Shown here piece by piece: positions 26,138-34,051 of a stretch of DNA of 34,933 nucleotides. The notes below the pieces were generated by a model. It was not told where the DNA came from and did no database searches. It saw only the letters and a list, made by a program, of their open reading frames with translations. Numbering within the stretch: position 1 is the first letter of the stretch; each line of letters opens with the position of its first letter. A program made the position numbers and the translations under genes. This DNA is from Steroidobacteraceae bacterium. Its GTDB lineage: Bacteria > Pseudomonadota > Gammaproteobacteria > Steroidobacterales > Steroidobacteraceae. The DNA lies in NCBI GenBank assembly GCA_019187495.1, contig JABAQN010000009.1:1-34933 (forward strand). The letters run 5' to 3'.

Positions 26138-28489
26138 CTAGAACTGGTAGACGAAATTCACCCCATACGAGCGGCGCTCCGCCCAGGCGATCGGCTGGAA
26201 CGAAAACCCGGGCGGCGTCACCGCGCCGCTCAGCGGATCCTGCACCGGGACCGGCGATCCCGAGGCCACCACGTACAACGGCCATGCCTTGTCGGCGAGG
26301 TTCTTGCCCCAGAAATCGACTCGCAGCTGGTGATCATTCGCGAAATCCATCTGCCAGGACAAACGCCCATCGAGCAGGCCGAAGGCGGGGCGCGACGCCA
26401 GCAGATAGTTCGGCACGGCGGGACCTGCCCCACCGGTGTGGAAGGTGCGATCCTGCCAGCGGTAATCGAGGCTCGCGGTCAGGTCACCGTTCCCGAACTT
26501 CAGGAATGTCCACTTCGCACCGGCATCGACACTGTTCTCGGGCGCGTAACCGAAGGAGAACAGGTTCTTGACGTTCTGCCCGACCTGGTAGGGTGACGCC
26601 GGGTTCACCGCCGGATCGAAAATCGTTCCGGCTGGCGCGAGCACCTCGTCGTATTTCGGGTCGAGATAAGTGTAATTGACCGTGAAGCTCAGGTCCTGCA
26701 TGGGTTGCCAGAGCGCCTCCAGTTCGAGCCCGCGGATCGACGCCTTGCCGGCATTCACCGCCAGCAGCACCGACAGGTCGCCGGGGTTGGTCGGGAAGAA
26801 CAGCTGCATGTCCTCGTACTCGCTGTTGAACAGCGCAGCGTTCAGGCGGACCCGCCGGTCAAAGAGATAGGACTTCAGTCCCAATTCATAAACCTTGACG
26901 TCCTCGGGCTTGAACGTGAGACCGAACATGCCGACATCGACCGACTCGCTCGAACCCCCGGCCTTGTAGCCGGTGGCGACACGCAGGTAGGTGTTCACGT
27001 CGTCCGTCCAGTGATAGTTCGCGGTGAAGGACGGATTGAAGCGGCTCGATTCCACGTTGTTCGAATTGATGAGCCCGGGCGCGGGTTCCTGCGCGATCGG
27101 AAAGCCGAAGAACGTGGTCAGCAGCGTGCGCGTCGCCGCGCGCTCGTCCTTGGTGTAGCGACCGCCGAAAGTGAGTTCGAGCTGATCGTCGAGGATGGGC
27201 GGCGTCCAGGTGAGCTGGGTGTAGAACGCGCGCGACTTCGACTCCATCGACACGAAGCGATCCTTGTTCAGGAGCAACGGGGAGGAGCCGGGAAGCGCGT
27301 TGGTGATCACCGTATTCTGGAAATGCCAGCCGGCCTCTTCGAAGTAGTAAAGGCCCGCGACGTACTTCACGCGGTCGTCGAGCATGCTCCCTACCGCCTG
27401 CAACTCCTGCGAGAACTGGTGCGAGTGGATGTTGTCCTGGCTGCGGAAGCCGACGAAGAACGCCTCGGCATAGTCCTGGAAGTAAATCGTGTTGATGTCG
27501 CGGTACCCGGTCAGGGATTTCAGGGTCAGCGCATCATTCACATTCCACGACAACGTGAGGCCGTGCCCCTCGAACCGGCCCTTGCTCTCCGGCAGGTCGA
27601 TCGCGCGATAGCTGCGATCCTCGGGCCTGCCGCGGTCGGAGTAGCCCGGAATGAGGCCGACGAGCGTATCATTCGTGTAATACGCCGGGGTCGAGTTGAG
27701 ATCTCCCCGCTCGTAGAAGTAGTCCGCGGTGAAGGGCCCGCCGGTATCCCAGCGCAACGCCACACGCCCCGCGGTCTGGTCATCCTCGCCGAAATCGTGG
27801 CTCGGGCCCAGGTTCTCCACGTACCCGTCCTGCTTGCGCCTGATGAATGAGAACTTGGCGGACAGTCCGCCCCACTTCGGCAGGTCGAGCACGGAGAGGC
27901 TCCTGATGCGCCCGCTGCTGCCGAATCCGAGTTCCTGCTTGAAACCGAACTCCCCGGTCGGCTTCTTGCTGATGAGGTTCACGGCACCACCCGTGGTGTT
28001 TCGCCCATAGAGCGTGCCCTGCGGCCCGCGCAGCACCTCGACGCGCTCGATGTCCGCAAGATCGAAGGTGACGAGCTGCGCGCGCGAGATATAGAAGCCG
28101 TCCTGGTAGAGCCCGACCGCGGTATCGATCGTGATCTGGCCGGGATCCTGCACGCCGGAGCCGCGCATGAAGAGCGCCAGCGTGTTCGAGCTCGGGTTGT
28201 ATGGCGTGAAAGACATGCTAGGCGTAGCCTTGACGACCCCTTCCAGGTCCGTGATGCCGCGATTGGCCAGCACGTTGGCATCCATCACGGAAAGCGCGAT
28301 CGGGGTATCCTGCAGATTGCTCTCACGTCGCTCCGCGGTGACGACCACTTCCTGGATCGCACCCTGGGATTCCTGCTGTGGCTCGCCCGCTTCCTGGGCA
28401 CCCACGCCGCCACTCCATCCCCAAACCAGCAACGTGGCGCACACCGCGAACCATGCCGGGCGTCCCATCTGGAAATCTCTGCTGCACAT
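26138..28489 (-). CDS. TonB-dependent outer-membrane receptor 4
   Basis: A receptor of about 783 residues with a signal peptide (PAWFAVCATLLVWGWSGGVGAQ) and a TonB-box-like GAIQEVVVTAERRESNLQDTP. The plug has ALFMRGSGVQDPGQ, TAVGLYQDGFYISRAQ and VEVLRGPQGTLYGRNTTGGAVNLIS, and the barrel ends in RRSYGVNFVYQF with C-terminal Phe. It differs from the other three in the plug and belongs to the broad group seen with xenobiotic or steroid uptake. Several starts are possible: GTG 28513 overlaps the upstream stop as GTGA, ATG 28504 follows, and ATG 28489 has GGAG nine bases upstream; ATG 28468 would also keep the signal peptide. I favour 28489 on ribosome-site grounds. It is coupled to the SnoaL-like gene upstream. 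The ligand is unknown. Confidence 0.92.
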   Translation of the reverse strand: MCSRDFQMGRPAWFAVCATLLVWGWSGGVGAQEAGEPQQESQGAIQEVVVTAERRESNLQDTPIALSVMDANVLANRGITDLEGVVKATPSMSFTPYNPSSNTLALFMRGSGVQDPGQITIDTAVGLYQDGFYISRAQLVTFDLADIERVEVLRGPQGTLYGRNTTGGAVNLISKKPTGEFGFKQELGFGSSGRIRSLSVLDLPKWGGLSAKFSFIRRKQDGYVENLGPSHDFGEDDQTAGRVALRWDTGGPFTADYFYERGDLNSTPAYYTNDTLVGLIPGYSDRGRPEDRSYRAIDLPESKGRFEGHGLTLSWNVNDALTLKSLTGYRDINTIYFQDYAEAFFVGFRSQDNIHSHQFSQELQAVGSMLDDRVKYVAGLYYFEEAGWHFQNTVITNALPGSSPLLLNKDRFVSMESKSRAFYTQLTWTPPILDDQLELTFGGRYTKDERAATRTLLTTFFGFPIAQEPAPGLINSNNVESSRFNPSFTANYHWTDDVNTYLRVATGYKAGGSSESVDVGMFGLTFKPEDVKVYELGLKSYLFDRRVRLNAALFNSEYEDMQLFFPTNPGDLSVLLAVNAGKASIRGLELEALWQPMQDLSFTVNYTYLDPKYDEVLAPAGTIFDPAVNPASPYQVGQNVKNLFSFGYAPENSVDAGAKWTFLKFGNGDLTASLDYRWQDRTFHTGGAGPAVPNYLLASRPAFGLLDGRLSWQMDFANDHQLRVDFWGKNLADKAWPLYVVASGSPVPVQDPLSGAVTPPGFSFQPIAWAERRSYGVNFVYQF

Positions 28490-28509
28490 CTTCACTTGCT
28501 CCATTTGAA

Positions 28510-29055
28510 TCACTTGCCGAGCAGCGCGTAGCTCGCATCGGTCCCGAGCCGGTTGGTCCGGAACCGGATCCCGGACTTGAACTGACTGCCCGTGATGGGC
28601 CGTGACCAGTCCGCGGAGTCCGGGTACTCGCGCATCCAGTCATAGATGACGACGCGACTGCGAATGCGCCAGTCCCCGTCCCGGCACTGGAACGAATCGA
28701 CATATCTGCCGCCAACCACCAGGTCGTAGGGCTTTTCCGGCGCTCTCGGGACCCGGTGGTAGGCTTCGAAGTAAGTCTCGGTCCGGGCGTCATCGCCCTT
28801 CAGCTCGATCAGGATATTCTCGAGCTTGTGACTGGTCTGCTCCATTGCCGCCAGCACCGGAAGAACCCAATCGATGAATTCAGCGGCAGTTCCGCTGAAA
28901 CTCCCGTGGTCATCCGTGGCTTCCGGCCAATAGACGCCTTCCAGGAGCGATCGATCCATGCGGTCGATGGCTCGTGCGTAGCGCATCAGGCAATCCCTGA
29001 TCGCCTCCCGCGCCATCAGCTGCCGGATCGCCTCGGCCTGCTCCAGTTGCCCCAC
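28510..29055 (-). CDS. SnoaL/NTF2-like protein (ketosteroid-isomerase fold)
   Basis: A 181-residue protein opening with AIRQLMAREAIRDCLMRYARAIDRMDRSLLEGVYWPEATDDHG (seen in parts), the standard helix-then-strand start of SnoaL-like/NTF2-fold enzymes. It continues with LENILIELKGDDARTETYF, VVGGRYVDSFQCRDGDWRIRSR and VVIYDWMREY. Members include ketosteroid isomerases, polyketide cyclases and ring-hydroxylating dioxygenase small subunits; the Arg-Tyr-ADGDW-like end is typical of the lyase/dehydratase-type branch. There is no signal peptide. The start is GTG (a weak ribosome site) and is uncertain. The stop overlaps a GTG before the receptor 4 gene, so enzyme and transporter are made from one message, suggesting the enzyme acts on the imported compound. 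Confidence 0.83.
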   Translation of the reverse strand: MGQLEQAEAIRQLMAREAIRDCLMRYARAIDRMDRSLLEGVYWPEATDDHGSFSGTAAEFIDWVLPVLAAMEQTSHKLENILIELKGDDARTETYFEAYHRVPRAPEKPYDLVVGGRYVDSFQCRDGDWRIRSRVVIYDWMREYPDSADWSRPITGSQFKSGIRFRTNRLGTDASYALLGK

Positions 29056-29480
29056 CTCTACACCCGCCGGAACCCGAAGTTCCTGCCGGCTGGCGACACG
29101 GGCATGCGATCCCGATGTCGGTCTTCACGTATCTTCACGATCAGCGCGCCCACTCCGAAAATCCGGCAAATCCCGCCCGTGATTTACACCAGACTGCCCG
29201 CGAAGGAATACTCCAAATGAGCTATCCGGAGTCGAAGCCGATCCCGGCGTCGTGTCACGGGCAGCGGTCTCGATGCCCGGCCGCCAGCCTCCCATCGGGC
29301 TCACCGGGGAGCCCGGATTCCTTCCATCCCATTCGCCATATTCCCGCCGGACCCGCGATTTCCCGAAAACGTGCGCTCCGTCCTGCCGCGCCGTCAGGCG
29401 CCCATTATGCTGCGCGCCCCCTGCTACTGCTGCGCCTGTCCGGAGTTCGATCGTGGAGTTCGTCCAGTTTCTCTGCATAG
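29056..29480. other. 425-bp intergenic region upstream of the SnoaL/receptor operon
   Basis: No conserved protein was found. It probably holds the minus-strand promoter of the SnoaL-like/receptor operon. It contains the TCTTCACG tandem repeat near its left end, a hairpin GGGCTC-N6-GAGCCC at 29297-29314 without a T-run, and AATACTCCAAATGA at 29207-29220, which only faintly recalls the receptor element (TGGAGTAT on the minus strand). A short plus-strand hydrophobic reading frame begins near its right end. Confidence 0.5.
29122..29139. promoter_or_regulatory. Tandem direct repeat upstream of SnoaL-like gene
   Basis: TCTTCACG-TA-TCTTCACG is a perfect 8-bp direct repeat with 10-bp period, one helical turn, starting 67 bp upstream of the SnoaL-like GTG (CGTGAAGA twice on the coding strand). 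The layout resembles tandem half-sites bound by response regulators. It may be fortuitous. Confidence 0.3.
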
Positions 29481-29548
29481 TCACGTTGGGTCTGCTGGTC
29501 GCCCAGATTGCGACCGCGATCGGCCAGCGGCTTTCCGGGAACGAATAG
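29453..29548 (+). CDS. Possible 31-aa single-span membrane peptide
   Basis: A short GTG-started frame encodes VEFVQFLCIVTLGLLVAQIA followed by TAIGQRLSGNE: one clear transmembrane stretch with a polar tail. GGAG lies 7 bases upstream. Its 3' two-thirds are antisense to the last codons of the octaheme protein, whose tail there (SRKAAGRSRSQSGRPADPT) is not repeat-like. It could be a real micro-membrane protein or the hydrophobic shadow of an Arg/Ser/Gln-rich tail. Confidence 0.22.
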   Translation: MEFVQFLCIVTLGLLVAQIATAIGQRLSGNE

Positions 29549-31763
29549 CCCCTTCGAGCGCCGCGGCGAGATCACCGTCGTCGGGGTGGATCTTGAGCGC
29601 CGCGCGCAGCGTGGCAATGGCCGCCTCGACTTGCCCGGCCTCCTGCAGCGCCACCGCGTAGACAAAGGCGAAGCGCGCATTCCGCGGCTCGCGCGCCGCC
29701 GCTTCCGCAAGCAGCGGCAGCGCCTCCGCCAGCCGCCCCTGCCGCACGAGCGAGAGCGCCAGCGCATGATGCGCACTGCCGCTCGTCCCGGCGTGCAGCA
29801 GCGCCGCGCGCAGCACCGCCTCGGCCTGCTGTTCGTCACCGTTGGCGCGATAGACATCCGCGAGATTGACGTAGGCCGGGAGAAAACCCGGGTCACGGTC
29901 GCGCGCGCGCTCGAAAGCCTTCTGCGCACCGGCAAGATCGCCACGACTGCCGAGAATGGTGCCGAGATTCACGAGCGACTCCGGCCGGTCGGCGTTGAAG
30001 CGCTCTGATGCCAGATACTCTTCCAGCGCTGCGTCCAGTGCTTTGCCTGCAGACGCATCGAGGCTGCCGGGTGGCAGGCTCGCGAGTGCCGCGGCGGCCT
30101 CGAGCCGCACGCTGCGGGTCGGATCGCGAAGCAGCGGCAGCAGCTCTTGCGGCGCCACAGCCGGGGAATCGATTGCGAGCGGCACGGCTGCACGGCGTAT
30201 CAGCGGACTCGGATCGCCGAGTGCTGCACGCAAGGCCGTCGGATCGAGCGATGTCGCATTGCCCGCCAGGCGCGCCAGTGCACTCGCACGCACGATCGCG
30301 GGTTGCGCGGAATCGACTGCGATGGCCGCGACCCGGGCTGCCGCGCCGGATTCATGGTGTTCGAGCGCGGCGAAGGCGGGCCCGAAAGTCTGCAAGCCTG
30401 GCTGCGGGTGTGGATAGTGCTGGCGAATCGTCTGCGAGGCCCATCCGGCCGTGCGATCCACGTGGCAACTTGTACAGGCATTCGGCACGCCGAGGCTTGT
30501 CGTCAGATCCGGCCGCGGGATCCGGAACGAGTGGTCGTGGCGCCGATCGATCTGCATGTAGGTCGAAACGGGCATGTGGCAGGCGACGCACCGTGCGCCG
30601 GCTGACTCCGGCTGGTGGAAATGATGCGCGGGTGTGGCGAGTTTCGCGTCGTGACACTGCAGGCAGGCGCCGTCGCCCGTCACGCGCAGCTGCTCCGAAT
30701 GCGGTTCGTGGCAGTCGCCACAGGTGACGCCTTGCGCATACATCCTGCTCTGCAGGAAAGAGCCGTAGTTGAATACCTCGTCGCGCATCTGCCCGTCGGG
30801 CCAGTAGAGCCCCGGCTCGAGCAGCGCCACGCGAAAGCCGTCATGCAGGGAGTCCGCCGCCGTGACATCGCCGGTGAGTTGGCTGCGGCGACTGTGGCAA
30901 CGCCCGCAGACCTCGATCTCCCGATCGCTCTCACGCGGTGTGCTGCGCACCGGCGCGCCGGTCGTCGCGTTGCGAGACCAGGTCACGCCCCGGCGCTCGT
31001 GCAGTTCAACTTCCAGGCCGCGGCTTGCGGCGAGCGCGGGGTGACGCGCGGGCGCCTCGGCCCAGGTGACATGCTTCGAGCCCGGCCCGTGGCACGACTC
31101 GCAGCCGACGCCGAGCTCTGACCAGGTGGTTGCGTAGCGATCGGCCTCGACGTCGTAGTTCTTGCGCAGATTCGTGGCGTGGCAATCCGCGCACATGAAA
31201 TTCCAGTTCTGCTCGAAACCCGTCCAGTGCAGCGGGTCACCCGCGCGCAGGCGTTCGCCCGGATAAAGGTGGAACCAGCGCTGGCCGCCCGCCGACGCGG
31301 CGCGCGCGTCCCAGGCGAACGGCAGCGCCTGCACATGACCACGTGGCAGCTCCACGAGGTATTGCTGCAGCGGAAAGATCCCGAACGTGTACTCGATGGC
31401 GAATTCCGCGAGCTTGCCGTCAGGACCATCGGTCGTGACGAAGTCGCGCCCATCACGATGCGCGAATGTCGTCGTGATGCCGGCATTCGTGAAGCGCGCA
31501 TCGTTGAAGTCACCGAGCACATTCGCGCCGCGGGCCGGCTGCATGGCGCGCCGGTGTTGCGAGCGCTCCCACTCGCGCGCCTCCTGCGCATGACAGCTCG
31601 CGCAGCGTTCGCTGCCGACAAACGCGGCGCGCCCGGAATCTGCGGATGCAGGAGTTTCGCGGGCGCCCGGCTCACGCGTACAGCCCGCGAAAAGGACTGC
31701 GGCCGAGAACAGCAACGCGCCGGCGATCGACACGCGTCGCCGGCGCATGTCGATGCTACCCAT
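29481..31763 (-). CDS. Octaheme cytochrome c with HEAT- and TPR-like repeats
   Basis: A 760-residue secreted lipoprotein-like cytochrome: basic start MRRRR, hydrophobic segment and lipobox LFAGC (Cys28). Eight CxxCH heme motifs are present: CASCH 54, CADCH 191, CESCH 221, CGRCH 286, CGDCH 348, CLQCH 367, CVACH 392 and CTSCH 430. The arrangement resembles the cytochrome c554/multiheme group. Residues about 465-580 form HEAT-like helices (LGDPSPLIRRAAVPLAI, LLRDPTRSVRLEAAAALASL), and about 590-730 form TPR repeats (NLGTILGSRGDLAGAQKAFERA). It likely carries electrons in the periplasm, with the repeats docking a partner. The ATG overlaps the sulfatase stop as TGATG; GTG 31766 and ATG 31748 are alternatives. 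The electron donor and acceptor are unknown. Confidence 0.9.
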   Translation of the reverse strand: MGSIDMRRRRVSIAGALLFSAAVLFAGCTREPGARETPASADSGRAAFVGSERCASCHAQEAREWERSQHRRAMQPARGANVLGDFNDARFTNAGITTTFAHRDGRDFVTTDGPDGKLAEFAIEYTFGIFPLQQYLVELPRGHVQALPFAWDARAASAGGQRWFHLYPGERLRAGDPLHWTGFEQNWNFMCADCHATNLRKNYDVEADRYATTWSELGVGCESCHGPGSKHVTWAEAPARHPALAASRGLEVELHERRGVTWSRNATTGAPVRSTPRESDREIEVCGRCHSRRSQLTGDVTAADSLHDGFRVALLEPGLYWPDGQMRDEVFNYGSFLQSRMYAQGVTCGDCHEPHSEQLRVTGDGACLQCHDAKLATPAHHFHQPESAGARCVACHMPVSTYMQIDRRHDHSFRIPRPDLTTSLGVPNACTSCHVDRTAGWASQTIRQHYPHPQPGLQTFGPAFAALEHHESGAAARVAAIAVDSAQPAIVRASALARLAGNATSLDPTALRAALGDPSPLIRRAAVPLAIDSPAVAPQELLPLLRDPTRSVRLEAAAALASLPPGSLDASAGKALDAALEEYLASERFNADRPESLVNLGTILGSRGDLAGAQKAFERARDRDPGFLPAYVNLADVYRANGDEQQAEAVLRAALLHAGTSGSAHHALALSLVRQGRLAEALPLLAEAAAREPRNARFAFVYAVALQEAGQVEAAIATLRAALKIHPDDGDLAAALEGAIRSRKAAGRSRSQSGRPADPT

Positions 31764-34036
31764 CACCGCAAACGGACATCCACCTGCTCGATGCGTCCGC
31801 CGTTGAAAGGAAAGCCCGGCACGCTCGCAGCCGGGTAGCTGCCCGCCGCCGAGCCCCGGTCGATGCCGATGTCGAACGTCTCGTCGATCGAGAAAAACGC
31901 GGGCGGTGTGGCCGGCACATGACCGCTGCCGAGCGGCGCGCCGTCGAGCGAGAACCGCGCCGTGCCGCCCTTGCCGTAACCGTCGCCGTCGTAGTCGAAA
32001 TCGAGCGTGAGCACGTGCAGGCCCGCCTCGAGCGCACCCTGGCCGGTGAGCTCGATGGCGCCGGCCGCGAAGGCGCGGTACGTGAACACCGGCCGGCCGC
32101 CGGCATCGAGGTACAGTGACCAGCCGGCAGGTTCTCCACCCATCGCGGCGATCACGCCGTGGGCACCCGTCGCCGGCACTTCGACCCTCGCCGACACACT
32201 CCAGGAGCGATTGAAAATCGGCGGTGCCTCCTTCTCTGGAATGCCGAGCGTACCCGGGAAGTAGGTGAAGGCCGTGCGTCCCTCCGTCAAGCTCGGCAGC
32301 TTTGCATTCAGCGTCTGCCCCCTGAGCGGCAACACCTGGTTGCGCCCGGCTTCCTCGAGGAAGAGCGCCTTCAGCGTCGCGAGCCGCGCGGGCTCCTGCG
32401 CCGAGAGATCATGTGCCTGGGAGAAGTCAGACCTCAAGTCATACAACTCCCAGTGATCGGCCTCGAAGGGTTTTCGGGACGTCGAGATGACTTGCCAGGG
32501 AAGACGGGTGTGGAAGGCGGAAGCGATCCAGCCGTCGTGATAGATCGCGCGGTGACCGAACACCTCGAAGTACTGCGTCGTGTGCCGCCCGGGTGCCTGC
32601 GCGTCATTGAAGGTATACACGAGGCTCGTGCCGTCGAGCGGCCTCTGGCGGATGCCGTCCACCACCTCGGGCATCGCGATCCCCGCCGCTTCGAGCACGG
32701 TGGGCAGGATGTCATTGACGTGCGAGAACTGGCTGCGCAGCCCGCCGTGGTCGCTGATGCGCTTCGGCCAGGTCACGACCAGCGGATTGCGGGTACCGCC
32801 GAAGTGCGATGCGACGCTCTTCGTCCACTGAAACGGCGTATCCATCGCCCACGCCCAGCCGGCCGGATACTGTGGATAGAGATCCGGCCCCCCGACGCGG
32901 TCGAGCTGCTCGAGCATCCGTGCCCGGTCCTCGGGCAGGCCCTGGATCGCGCCCATGTAGTTGAAGCTGCCGAGCAGTCCGCCCTCGGCCGAGCCGCCAT
33001 TGTCGCCGACGATATAAAGGAAGAGCGTGTTGTCGAACTCCCCCGCCGCCTTCAGCGCCTGTACCAGCCGCCCGATCTGCGCATCGGTGTGCGCGAGGAA
33101 CGCGGCATACACTTCCATCAGCCGCGCGGCGATGCGCTTGTCGCCCGCACTCAGGCTCTCCCAGGCCGGCAGCCCGGCCGGGCGCGGCGTGAGCACCGTG
33201 TTCGCCGGCACCACCCCGAGCTGCCTCTGCCGCGCGAGCGTCTGCTCGCGCAGCTGGTCCCAACCTTGGTCGAACCGCCCGCGGTAGGGCGCGATCCAGG
33301 CCGGCGGCACCTGCAGCGGGGCGTGGGTGGCGCCCGGCGCAAAGTAGAGGAAGAACGGCTTGTCGGGTGTCACTGAATGCTGCGCCCGCAGCCATGCGAT
33401 CGCGCGGTTCGCGAGGTCTTCCGTCAGGTGATAGCCCGCACCAGCCGGGCGCATGATCGGGGTCGTGCCCTCGACCAGTGTCGGCTCGAACTCGTCGGTC
33501 TCCCCGCCGAGGAAGCCGTAGAACTTCTCGAACCTCTGCCCCGTCGGCCAGCGATCGAACGGCCCCGACTGCGAGATCTCCCAGTCGGGCGTCTGGTGCC
33601 ACTTGCCGAAGGCGGCGGTGTTGTAACCGTTCCCGCGCAGGATCTGCGCCAGCGTCGCGGCATCCTTCGCGTGCACGCCGTTGTAACCGGGGCGTTCATC
33701 TGCCGAATTCATGACGGCGCCGATGCCGACCGCGTGCGCATTGCGCCCCGAAAGGAGCGACGCGCGGGTCGGCGAGCAGATCCCGGTCGTGTGGAAGCGG
33801 TTGTAGCGCAGTCCCTCGTGCGCGAGCGCATCGAGCGCCGGCGTCGCCGCCGGCCCGCCGAATGTCGACGAAGCGCCGAAGCCTACGTCATCCAGCAGCA
33901 CGATCACGACATTCGGTGCGCCCGCGGGTGCACGCACCTGCAGGGGCGGCGCGGGTGAGGCGGCTACGGCGGCGAGCGGAAGGAGCGCCGCAGCGAGAAC
34001 CGCAAGCTCTCGCGCTGGTCGAACGGGGTCTGGCAT
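31763..34036 (-). CDS. Secreted arylsulfatase (757 aa)
   Basis: A periplasmic sulfatase of the alkaline-phosphatase superfamily that hydrolyses sulfate esters. The signal peptide (ELAVLAAALLPLAAVAASPA) is followed by PNVVIVLLDDVGFG, where Asp49-Asp50 bind calcium. The formylglycine motif CSPTRASLLSGR puts the modified Cys at 87, AFGKWHQTP gives Lys145 and His147, and THAPLQVP and GDNGGSAEG supply further active-site residues. The last ~150 residues form a beta-rich, LamG-like domain (SARVEVPATGAHGVIAAMGG to GRIEQVDVRLR). Activity needs a formylglycine-generating enzyme, not seen here. The ATG has GGAG 8 bases upstream. It follows another sulfatase by 15 bp and overlaps the octaheme gene. The substrate is unknown; sulfated steroids or polysaccharides are options. 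Confidence 0.93.
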   Translation of the reverse strand: MPDPVRPARELAVLAAALLPLAAVAASPAPPLQVRAPAGAPNVVIVLLDDVGFGASSTFGGPAATPALDALAHEGLRYNRFHTTGICSPTRASLLSGRNAHAVGIGAVMNSADERPGYNGVHAKDAATLAQILRGNGYNTAAFGKWHQTPDWEISQSGPFDRWPTGQRFEKFYGFLGGETDEFEPTLVEGTTPIMRPAGAGYHLTEDLANRAIAWLRAQHSVTPDKPFFLYFAPGATHAPLQVPPAWIAPYRGRFDQGWDQLREQTLARQRQLGVVPANTVLTPRPAGLPAWESLSAGDKRIAARLMEVYAAFLAHTDAQIGRLVQALKAAGEFDNTLFLYIVGDNGGSAEGGLLGSFNYMGAIQGLPEDRARMLEQLDRVGGPDLYPQYPAGWAWAMDTPFQWTKSVASHFGGTRNPLVVTWPKRISDHGGLRSQFSHVNDILPTVLEAAGIAMPEVVDGIRQRPLDGTSLVYTFNDAQAPGRHTTQYFEVFGHRAIYHDGWIASAFHTRLPWQVISTSRKPFEADHWELYDLRSDFSQAHDLSAQEPARLATLKALFLEEAGRNQVLPLRGQTLNAKLPSLTEGRTAFTYFPGTLGIPEKEAPPIFNRSWSVSARVEVPATGAHGVIAAMGGEPAGWSLYLDAGGRPVFTYRAFAAGAIELTGQGALEAGLHVLTLDFDYDGDGYGKGGTARFSLDGAPLGSGHVPATPPAFFSIDETFDIGIDRGSAAGSYPAASVPGFPFNGGRIEQVDVRLR

Positions 34037-34051
34037 TGTCCTCACTCCGGA

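Noticed and set aside
29297-29314. Hairpin as an intrinsic terminator of the octaheme operon
   Set aside because: The stem is only 6 bp and there is no T-run on the relevant strand, although its position just downstream of the stop is suitable.
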